From Phycisphaeraceae bacterium (GTDB lineage Bacteria > Planctomycetota > Phycisphaerae > Phycisphaerales > Phycisphaeraceae), in the NCBI GenBank assembly GCA_003551485.1, contig PUMS01000453.1:1-8383 (forward strand): a DNA stretch of 8,383 nucleotides, written 5' to 3'. Positions 1 through 5,317 of this stretch are shown piece after piece (within the stretch, counting starts at the first letter, position 1; every line of letters starts with the position of its first letter). The position numbers and the translations under genes are program-made. The notes under the pieces are model-generated. The model did no database searches. It saw nothing but the letters and a program-made list of their open reading frames with translations, and was not told the origin of the DNA.

Positions 1-40
1 AGGGCAAACGCATGTAGGGTGGGTGGCATGCGTTTGCCCT
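1..40. repeat. Perfect 14-bp inverted repeat with G-rich loop
   Basis: The arms AGGGCAAACGCATG (1-14) and CATGCGTTTGCCCT (27-40) are exact reverse complements around the 12-nt loop TAGGGTGGGTGG. The left arm begins at the first base of the window, so the palindrome may be longer. No T-run follows on the plus strand, so it is not a textbook intrinsic terminator, although it could end transcription of whatever lies to the left. It could equally be a dispersed palindromic (REP-like) element. The structure is seen directly; its role is not. Confidence 0.8.
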
Positions 41-53
41 GTGCAAGGGGGCG

Positions 54-85
54 CGGCCCGCGTGGGTCTGCGGCGGCGCGGGCCG
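54..85. repeat. 9-bp GC hairpin upstream of the carboxyltransferase promoter
   Basis: CGGCCCGCG (54-62) and CGCGGGCCG (77-85) form a perfect 9-bp stem with a 14-nt loop. It lies between the longer inverted repeat at 1-40 and the putative -10 element at 106-111, overlapping where a -35 would sit. It could be part of a terminator for an upstream gene or an operator-like palindrome. In sequence this GC-rich a chance 9-bp stem is not very rare. Confidence 0.4.
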
Positions 86-102
86 GTATGCCGCCGCCAG
101 TG

Positions 103-111
103 TGCTAGGAT
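103..111 (+). promoter_or_regulatory. Putative extended -10 promoter for the carboxyltransferase gene
   Basis: TGCTAGGAT matches the extended -10 form TGnTAnnaT, with TG at 103-104 and the hexamer TAGGAT at 106-111. No -35 resembling TTGACA lies 16-18 nt upstream, which is tolerated by extended -10 promoters. A start near 118 would leave a leader of about 65 nt before the ATG at 183. This is motif inference only. Confidence 0.4.
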
Positions 112-167
112 TCCGCGGCCATGGCGCAGGAGCGGGCAGGTGGACTGCCCGCCGCCGCGGCCGCCTT

Positions 168-173
168 GAGGAG
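168..173 (+). promoter_or_regulatory. Ribosome binding site fixing the carboxyltransferase start
   Basis: GAGGAG lies 9 nt before the ATG at 183. It decides for this start over the in-frame GTG at 102, whose extra 27 codons read as a low-complexity Arg/Gly stretch unlike the family. Confidence 0.8.
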
Positions 174-182
174 CGATGCAAC

Positions 183-1742
183 ATGGCCGGCGACCGGATC
201 GGGTTCATCGACTGCTCACTGCGCGACGGCCACCAGTCGCTGCTGGCCACCCGCATGAGCACCGCCCAGTGCATGAGGGTGCTGCCGCTGCTGCGTGACA
301 GCGGCTACCGCATCCTCGAGCTGTGGGGCGGGGCGACCCTGGATGCGGCGCTCCGCTTTACGGGCGATGACCCCTTCGAGCGCCTGGAGAGTTTCCGAAA
401 GGCCCTGGGCGACCCGAAGCGCGGCGGGGTCAGCATCCGATCGCTGTGCCGCGGACAGAACCTCTTCGGCTACACCCCCTACCACGATGCGGTGGTCTGC
501 GCCTTTCTCAAGCAGGCGGTACGGACCGGGACCGACCGCATCCGCATCTTCGATGCGCTCAACGATGACCGCAACCTGATCACCGCCATCATGGCCACCA
601 AGACCTTCAACGGCCATGCCGAGGCGGCGATTTCCTATACCACCTCGCCGGTACACGACACCGCACACTTCATCGAGTTCGCCCGCCGCGCACTCGACCA
701 CGGCGCCGATTCGCTGGCGATCAAGGACATGGCCGGCCTGCTGCATCCAACCGCCGCCTTCGAGTTGATCGAAGCCCTGCGCCAGCGCTTTCCCGGTGTC
801 GAGCTGACGCTGCATTCGCACTGCACCAACGGCCTGGCCATCACCGCCTACGTGGTGGGCATGATCGCCGGCGTGGACTACCTCGACGTGGGCTACGGGC
901 CCATGGCAGGCGGCACGGCCCAGCCGCCGGCGGAACTGATGGGCTACTTCGCCCGCGCGCTGGGGCTGGAGGTGGAGGTAGATCTTGCGCTGGCCCCGCG
1001 GATCGATGCCGAGCTTCGCCGCATCCGCAAGGAACTGGCCGATGTCGATACCGACCCCGAGCACTTCGGCGGCCCCTGGCCGACCGAGCCGGATCGTCGA
1101 ATGCGCAACAGGATCGCCCAGGCCGCGGCCCTGCTCCAGAAGCGCGACGACCACAGTATCGACCGCGCCATCGCCATCATCGAGGATGAGATCATGGTCC
1201 CGATGGGCTATCCGGCCGTCGACCGCTCGCAGCTCGATGCACAGATCCCCGGCGGGATGATCTCGAACCTGCACCACCAGCTCAAGCAGCAGGGCCAGCT
1301 CGACAAGATGCCGCGGATCCTCGAGGAGGTGCCGCGCGTCCGTGCCGCGGCGGGGTATGTGCCGCTGGTCACGCCCACCAGCCAGATCGTCGGCACGCAG
1401 GCGGCCTTCAACGTCCTTCAGGGCGAACCCTACGCCATGGTCACCGAGCCGTTCCGCGACCTGATGATGGGCCGATACGGCCGCCTGCCGGGCGAGCCGA
1501 ATGCCCAGGTGCTGCGCAAGGTGTCGCGCGGGCAGCCTCCAATGCTCAAGCGCCCGGCTACCTACGTGCCACCGGTCGACCTCGACGCCGTGCTTGGCGA
1601 GCACGGCCACATCATCCGCAGCGATCGTGACCTGCTGTTGCTGCTGATCTTCCCCGTCGCTGCGAAGAAGTTCCTCACCGAACGGGCCGCAGCGACCGAG
1701 CCGGCGGCCACCCCGCCCGATCCCATCGCCGCCGGCGGTTGA
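183..1742 (+). CDS. Carboxyltransferase subunit, pyruvate carboxylase B / oxaloacetate decarboxylase alpha / transcarboxylase 5S family, no biotin domain
   Basis: A 519-residue protein that should transfer a carboxyl group between carboxybiotin and pyruvate/oxaloacetate on a metal-dependent TIM barrel (residues ~5-290), followed by the conserved PYC/OADA C-terminal domain (~295-500). Visible signatures are SLRDGHQSLLATRM with the metal-ligand Asp15; LCRGQNLFGY (88-97); KDMAGLL with Lys181, the residue carbamylated in the family; the metal-ligand pair His211/His213 in LHSHCTNG; Thr245 in GGTAQP at the position of the catalytic Thr; PGGMISNL (356-363); and PLVTPTSQIVGTQA (394-407). The protein ends in a short Ala/Pro-rich tail (502-519) with no biotinyl AMKM motif, whereas oxaloacetate decarboxylase alpha chains of about 590 residues carry one. 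In this it resembles the ~505-residue transcarboxylase 5S subunit. A separate biotin carrier protein must be encoded elsewhere. Physiological direction (pyruvate carboxylation, oxaloacetate decarboxylation or transcarboxylation) cannot be told from sequence. Confidence 0.93.
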   Translation: MAGDRIGFIDCSLRDGHQSLLATRMSTAQCMRVLPLLRDSGYRILELWGGATLDAALRFTGDDPFERLESFRKALGDPKRGGVSIRSLCRGQNLFGYTPYHDAVVCAFLKQAVRTGTDRIRIFDALNDDRNLITAIMATKTFNGHAEAAISYTTSPVHDTAHFIEFARRALDHGADSLAIKDMAGLLHPTAAFELIEALRQRFPGVELTLHSHCTNGLAITAYVVGMIAGVDYLDVGYGPMAGGTAQPPAELMGYFARALGLEVEVDLALAPRIDAELRRIRKELADVDTDPEHFGGPWPTEPDRRMRNRIAQAAALLQKRDDHSIDRAIAIIEDEIMVPMGYPAVDRSQLDAQIPGGMISNLHHQLKQQGQLDKMPRILEEVPRVRAAAGYVPLVTPTSQIVGTQAAFNVLQGEPYAMVTEPFRDLMMGRYGRLPGEPNAQVLRKVSRGQPPMLKRPATYVPPVDLDAVLGEHGHIIRSDRDLLLLLIFPVAAKKFLTERAAATEPAATPPDPIAAGG

Positions 1743-1837
1743 TGTGCGGCAACGGCGCAGCGGGGCAGGGCCGTGGTCACCGCTGAGCGTGCCCCGAGAA
1801 TCGCCCACGGACGCCCCGGAGCGGAGCGTCCTCGAGC

Positions 1838-1900
1838 GCGGCCGTCTCGGCCGCATTCCGACCTCCGGCCCCCGGACCCCGGAGCGGCCGGGACGGCCGC
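1838..1900. repeat. Two hairpins with the same stem, 46 bp apart
   Basis: GCGGCCG-TCT-CGGCCGC (1838-1854) and GCGGCCG-GGA-CGGCCGC (1884-1900) are two perfect 7-bp stems with 3-nt loops whose arms are identical in sequence. A further pair of arms, GGACGC (1809-1814) and GCGTCC (1826-1831), lies just before them. They sit about 100 bp after the carboxyltransferase stop and just before a terminator-like hairpin. They could stabilise the 3' end of the transcript, help terminate it, or be remnants of a dispersed palindromic repeat. Confidence 0.6.
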
Positions 1901-1913
1901 GCTCCATACAGCC

Positions 1914-1932
1914 GCCTCTCCGAGGCAATTTT
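1914..1932 (+). terminator. Probable intrinsic terminator after the carboxyltransferase gene
   Basis: GCCTC-TCC-GAGGC (1914-1926) forms a 5-bp GC-rich hairpin with a 3-nt loop, followed immediately by AATTTT (1927-1932). A T-run is uncommon in this GC-rich sequence. The distance from the stop codon is about 170 bp, which is long, and the stem is short. Confidence 0.5.
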
Positions 1933-2070
1933 CAGGGCATAGGGCAGTGAGTCGCCGCGCCGGGCTTCTGGCGGCTTTCTCTCCGTCGGGGTGGCGCAGC
2001 TTCATGAGGGATCGTGCAGGTGGTGCGGCGGCAATCAACGGATGACTCGGGGCGTTTGGGGGGTATGGGG

Positions 2071-2106
2071 CATGATCGTCACGGCACAGGAAAGCGCATT
2101 GCAGCG
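2071..2106 (+). repeat. 36-bp direct repeat, copy 1
   Basis: This stretch matches 2145-2180 at 31 of 36 positions, with mismatches at repeat positions 13, 20-22 and 27. The shared blocks are CATGATCGTCAC at the left and ATTGCAGCG at the right. Copy 1 lies just upstream of the ribosome binding site of the DUF5107 gene; copy 2 lies just inside its coding sequence, 74 bp away start to start. Confidence 0.75.
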
Positions 2107-2119
2107 AACCCCCAGCGAT

Positions 2120-2125
2120 GAGGAG
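2120..2125 (+). promoter_or_regulatory. Ribosome binding site fixing the DUF5107 gene start
   Basis: GAGGAG lies 7 nt before the ATG at 2133. The in-frame ATG at 2118 overlaps this site and so is not the likely start. The layout GAGGAG...GCAACATG is nearly the same as at the carboxyltransferase start (168-185). Confidence 0.8.
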
Positions 2126-2132
2126 CCGCAAC

Positions 2133-4280
2133 ATGACGACCGGACATGATCGTCACAGCACAGTTCAGCGGATTGCAGCGGGGTGGTGGGGGGTGGTCGT
2201 GGCATTGGCCGTGGTGGCGCCGGTGTGGGCGGGGGGCGGGACAAGTGCGGACGGGGCTGCCGGGGTGGGGGGCGAGGCCGAGCCGTCGGGCGATGGGGCT
2301 GAGGTGCGCATCGGCCGGGACAGCATGACCCTGCCGTGGCACACCAGCACGCCGCGCTATACCGAGCAGCCTCTCAGCAACAATGCCATGTTCCCCATCA
2401 GGGGCTCGCAGCAGGAGGCGGGTGAGCGGACGTTCGAACTGGTGGTGCTCGAGAACGAGTACCTGCGCATCGAGGTGGTGCCCGAGGCCGGCGGTGCCGT
2501 CAGCCGCGCCGTCTGCCGCATCAGCGGCGCGGACATGTTCTACTTCGAGGGCCGTGCCAAGGACTGGCTGCCGTTCTGGGAGTCGGGGGTGAAGGCCAGC
2601 TTTCCATTCCGCGAGCACGGCATCGGCACCATCCAGCCCGCGGGCTGGCGGGTTGTGCGACACGACAACGGTGGGGCCACCGTGGCGATGTGGATGGAGT
2701 TCAGCCGCTTCAACGACCCCTGGCACCGCAACCAGTTCGGCCGCTACACCAACATGCTGCTGAGCCAGCACGTGCGGCTGGACCCGGGCGTGGCGAGCCT
2801 TGACATCACCTACCGGGCGACAAACCCCACACCCTACCGCCAGGGCCGCCAGCTCTGGAACGATGCGCTCTTCCCGCGCCACCACACGCCCGAGGGCATC
2901 GTGCAGGGCGATGCCGACCCGCCGCGGCGGACCGAAACCGAGTTGATCTACCCCGTGCAGTGGGTCAGCGGGCACTGGGGCCGGCGGCTCCGCCGCTTCG
3001 AGCCCGAGGACCAGTTCATCGCCAACTACGAAGGCGGCGTGAGCCTCTTTTCCTGGGATGCCCAGGCGCCGTTCGCGGGGCTGTGGTATCCATCGGTGGG
3101 CGTGAACCGGCTGCGGCTGTTCGACCCCGAGGCGGCGCCGGGGGCGAAGGTATGGTTCCGGGGCGAGACGGCGCTGCAACGGCAGGGTTTTCTCCGAAAC
3201 TACATCGAAATCTGGGGCGGCGGCCACCACGTGTTCGAGGGCGTCGAACACTGGATCGAGCCCGGTGAGAGCTATCAGTTCACCCACCGCTTCATCATGA
3301 CCCACGGCATCGGCCGGGCGAGCACGGCCAACGATGAACTGGTCGCCTCCGTGCATCTGGATGGCGATGAGCCGCGCATCGAACTGCTGACGCTGAGGCG
3401 TCGTGACGATCTGGCCGTGATGCTCGATGACCGCATCCTCGTGCAGGGCAAGAGCAGCTCACCGGCCCAGCCGCTTGAAGCGGCGCTGCCGCGGGGGCTG
3501 GAGCGGGCGCGCCTGCGCGTGCTCGATGGCGAGAAGGTGTTGCTGGATGAGGTGTTTCCGCGGCAGGAAACGGACCAGCCCCAGAAGCGTGAGCGCATCG
3601 AGCACGCCCTCAAGCGCCTGCCGGAGAACGAGGAGATGGCCGGTGAGCCCAGGGCCTGGGGCCGCTCGATCCGCTATGCCAATCACCCCGACCACAGCGT
3701 GGGCCAGGGCCGGGTGCGGTATCGCCTCGGCCGGGTCGAGGCGGCGGTGACGACGCTCGAGGAGGCGCTCGATCGCGACGGCGGCGATGGCGAGGGCTGG
3801 CACCTGCTGGGCGCCGCCAGGCTCGAACTGGGCCGCGATGCCCAGGCCCGCGAGGCCTTTGAACAGGCCCTCGAGGCCGAACGCCCCTATCCGCCGGCCC
3901 ATTACTACCTGGCATTGATGCACCTGGCCGACGGCCGGCAGGGCGCTGCGTCAGCGCGGCTGCAACTCGAGGCGCTGCTGCAAGAGCGTCCGGGACATGT
4001 CGAGGGGAAGCTGCTGCTGGCATGGGTGGAAGGCACCGGTGCCGACGGCCGTGAGGGCGAGGTGGACCGCGCCGAGCGGGCGGTGGCCACCGACCCGGCC
4101 GATCCGCGGGCGATGCACGTGCTTGCCGAGGCGCTCGAGCACGCCGGCCGCGATGCAGATAGCGCCGCCGCGCGCAACGAACTGGAGCTTCTGCTGGCCG
4201 AACCGGGCGCGGCCGAGCGGCTCGAGCAGTTCAAGGCCGCCACCGAGGGCCGCTTCATCCACCCGGCGCGGCTGCGATAG
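2133..4280 (+). CDS. Secreted DUF5107-family protein with C-terminal TPR-like repeats
   Basis: A 715-residue protein. Residues 12-33 form a signal peptide with hydrophobic core GWWGVVVALAVVAPVWA and a likely cut after Ala33, followed by a Gly/Ala-rich linker to about 60. Residues ~65-400 resemble DUF5107, a beta-rich domain thought to share the aldose-mutarotase-like fold: LVVLENEYLRIEVVPEAGG (103-121) is the family's typical 'EN-y-l-i-v-pe-GG' start, then GADMFYFEG (132-140), SGVKASFPFREHG (151-163) and YIEIWGGGHHVFEGVEHW (357-374). After a linker with a short beta-rich part (~400-480), residues ~525-700 form about four TPR-like helical pairs, e.g. GWHLLGAARLELGRDAQA (555-572). Biochemical function is unknown; a periplasmic or extracellular role on carbohydrate is an inference from the fold. 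It stands alone on its strand and converges on the dioxygenase gene. Confidence 0.88.
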   Translation: MTTGHDRHSTVQRIAAGWWGVVVALAVVAPVWAGGGTSADGAAGVGGEAEPSGDGAEVRIGRDSMTLPWHTSTPRYTEQPLSNNAMFPIRGSQQEAGERTFELVVLENEYLRIEVVPEAGGAVSRAVCRISGADMFYFEGRAKDWLPFWESGVKASFPFREHGIGTIQPAGWRVVRHDNGGATVAMWMEFSRFNDPWHRNQFGRYTNMLLSQHVRLDPGVASLDITYRATNPTPYRQGRQLWNDALFPRHHTPEGIVQGDADPPRRTETELIYPVQWVSGHWGRRLRRFEPEDQFIANYEGGVSLFSWDAQAPFAGLWYPSVGVNRLRLFDPEAAPGAKVWFRGETALQRQGFLRNYIEIWGGGHHVFEGVEHWIEPGESYQFTHRFIMTHGIGRASTANDELVASVHLDGDEPRIELLTLRRRDDLAVMLDDRILVQGKSSSPAQPLEAALPRGLERARLRVLDGEKVLLDEVFPRQETDQPQKRERIEHALKRLPENEEMAGEPRAWGRSIRYANHPDHSVGQGRVRYRLGRVEAAVTTLEEALDRDGGDGEGWHLLGAARLELGRDAQAREAFEQALEAERPYPPAHYYLALMHLADGRQGAASARLQLEALLQERPGHVEGKLLLAWVEGTGADGREGEVDRAERAVATDPADPRAMHVLAEALEHAGRDADSAAARNELELLLAEPGAAERLEQFKAATEGRFIHPARLR
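2145..2180 (+). repeat. 36-bp direct repeat, copy 2 (inside the DUF5107 gene)
   Basis: This is the second copy of the repeat at 2071-2106 and encodes roughly residues 5-16 of the DUF5107 protein, before the signal-peptide core. With the preceding TGACGA (2134-2139), the TCGTCA at 2150-2155 also makes a 6-bp inverted repeat with a 10-nt spacer. Confidence 0.75.
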
Positions 4281-4390
4281 GAGGAGGCTGTTGCACTGCA
4301 CCTGCCGCAGCGTGAACCGCCATGGAACGTGGCCCGGAACCCTCGCAACAGAAACCGGCCGCGACCTTCACTGATGCGATGGCTTGCGGC

Positions 4391-5143
4391 TTACCCCTGC
4401 TCCCTGGCCAGCACGATGTCGAAGGTGCCCACCTCGTAAGTGCCCGCATCGAGTTCGATCGTCTCGGGCTCGATGATCAGCGAATCCTTGATGAACGGAT
4501 CGGTCGCGTTGAAGGGATCGCCCTTGAAGTAGAGCTGTGTGATGAGCCGGCGGTGCCCTTCAGCACGCACAAGGTAGTGGATGTGGCTCGGCCGCATCTG
4601 ATCCGGTGCGATGCGGTAGCGGCCCGGCCGGATCGTCTCGTACTCATAGCGGCCATGTTCATCGGTCACCAGGCGGGAGCGGTTGATGAACACGCCCGGC
4701 TTCGGCGGATTGGCCGGATCATCGTTGTCGTAGCGGCCCGCGGCGTTGGCCTGCCAGATGTCGAGCACCGCCCCGGCGATCGGCCGGCGGGTGTGGTGGC
4801 TCCAGACCCGGCCGCGGACCAGCAGCACATCGCCGGGCTCGAGCGGCGGGGTGATCTTGCCCCGGTAGGGCGCTCCGGGCCGGTGGAACGGGCCGAGGAT
4901 GTCCGATTCAGTGGGCGCCCATCGGCCCTGCGGCTGCACATCGGGCTTCTCACCGTTGGCGGCAGGGCCGGTGCCCCTCTCGCCCGCCGCCGCAGTGGCA
5001 AGATGGTCGGCATAATCGCCAAGCTCGCCGCTGGCCTCGGTCGGCATCACGTCCGCCCGCAGGGTCAATGCCCCCGTACCGATGGCCGCCAGCCCGAGCG
5101 AGCCCAACTTCAGCAACCGTCGCCTTGTCATTGAGTCCAACAT
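4391..5143 (-). CDS. Tat-exported intradiol ring-cleavage dioxygenase (protocatechuate/catechol dioxygenase family)
   Basis: A 250-residue protein predicted to open aromatic diol rings between the hydroxyls using non-haem Fe(III). A twin-arginine signal, TRRRLLKLGSLGLAAIG (6-22), precedes an Ala/Gly-rich spacer (~35-70). The entry motif ESDILGPFHRPGAPYR (79-94) matches the family's 'T-x-GP-F' region. The core is GRVWSHHTRRPIAGAVLDIW (111-130) followed by QANAAGRYDN. The four iron ligands are visible: Tyr138, Tyr176 in RPGRYRI, and His187 and His189 in RPSHIHY. The start at 5143 is chosen for its ribosome binding site (GGAGA, 5-nt spacer); Met5 (5131) is an alternative. Cytoplasmic protocatechuate and catechol dioxygenases lack such a signal, so this belongs to the exported single-chain group, whose substrates are poorly known. 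No other aromatic-degradation gene is in the window. Confidence 0.92.
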   Translation of the reverse strand: MLDSMTRRRLLKLGSLGLAAIGTGALTLRADVMPTEASGELGDYADHLATAAAGERGTGPAANGEKPDVQPQGRWAPTESDILGPFHRPGAPYRGKITPPLEPGDVLLVRGRVWSHHTRRPIAGAVLDIWQANAAGRYDNDDPANPPKPGVFINRSRLVTDEHGRYEYETIRPGRYRIAPDQMRPSHIHYLVRAEGHRRLITQLYFKGDPFNATDPFIKDSLIIEPETIELDAGTYEVGTFDIVLAREQG

Positions 5144-5148
5144 CACAG

Positions 5149-5153
5149 TCTCC
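5149..5153 (-). promoter_or_regulatory. Ribosome binding site fixing the dioxygenase start
   Basis: On the minus strand GGAGA stands 5 nt before the ATG at 5143. It places the start just before the Tat motif and excludes the long open extension upstream to 5497, which would run into the hydrolase gene. Confidence 0.75.
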
Positions 5154-5211
5154 AATCCGATGACCGGGTTCCATGCCACCTCGCAGCCGACTCCCATCGG
5201 TCGCGAGGGTG

Positions 5212-5265
5212 ATGACAAATGTATCATACCGCCCCGTTCTGGTGCGATTGTCACGGCTCTGTCAC
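5212..5265 (-). promoter_or_regulatory. Putative promoter/operator of the dioxygenase gene
   Basis: Reading the minus strand from 5265, two GTGACA hexamers (5260-5265 and 5249-5254) stand exactly 11 bp apart. Then comes TATGAT (5223-5228), a good -10. The second GTGACA is 20 nt from the -10, too far for a normal -35, so it is more likely a protein-binding site than a -35. An imperfect palindrome ATGATA-CATT-TGTCAT (5212-5227) overlaps the -10. A start near 5216 would give a leader of about 70 nt. The stretch 5246-5257 shares GATYGTCACRGC with the repeats at the DUF5107 gene. Confidence 0.4.
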
Positions 5266-5296
5266 AAGGCTTACCGGTGCCCCCACGCTTCGCGGG

Positions 5297-5317
5297 CGCA
5301 GCGCCCTCAGCGCTGCG
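5297..5317 (-). terminator. Hairpin over the hydrolase stop codon
   Basis: CGCAGCGC-CCTCA-GCGCTGCG forms a perfect 8-bp stem with a 5-nt loop that contains the TGA stop (5307-5309). No U-run follows on the minus strand, so it is at best a non-canonical terminator or a 3'-end protector. Confidence 0.35.

Larger units (their letters stand above)
1743..2132. other. Non-coding gap of 390 bp between the two plus-strand genes
   Basis: No credible gene is seen; the open frames here have arbitrary Arg/Pro/Gly-rich translations. The gap holds two hairpins with identical stems (1838-1900), a compact intrinsic terminator (1914-1932), the first copy of a 36-bp direct repeat (2071-2106), and the ribosome binding site of the next gene (2120-2125). 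The only promoter-like pair upstream of the next gene, ATGACT (2042-2047) and TATGGG (2064-2069) with a 16-nt spacer, is too weak to call. Confidence 0.7.

Noticed and set aside
216..1928. Open frame of 570 codons on the minus strand, opposite the carboxyltransferase gene
   Set aside because: The plus strand carries clear catalytic motifs throughout; the opposite frame has no recognisable domain and owes its length to high GC.
1954..1980. Second terminator, GCCGC...GCGGC followed by TTTCT
   Set aside because: The stem is only 5 bp with a 12-nt loop and an interrupted T-run; the hairpin at 1914-1932 is better.
2042..2069. Possible promoter ATGACT-16 nt-TATGGG upstream of the DUF5107 gene
   Set aside because: The -10 matches the consensus at only three positions, and a similar quality pair can be found in many places.
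2079..3356. Open frame of 425 codons on the minus strand, opposite the DUF5107 gene
   Set aside because: The translation is Arg/His/Pro-rich without domain signature, and the plus-strand gene has a signal peptide, a good ribosome binding site and family motifs.
4281..4390. Bidirectional terminator between the convergent genes
   Set aside because: Only weak, bulged stems (such as 4288-4317) and a 6-bp stem with a wobble near 4318-4333 are present, and none has a T-run on either strand.
4322..5134. Open frame of 270 codons on the plus strand, opposite the dioxygenase gene
   Set aside because: All four iron ligands and the Tat signal are on the minus strand; the plus frame matches no family.
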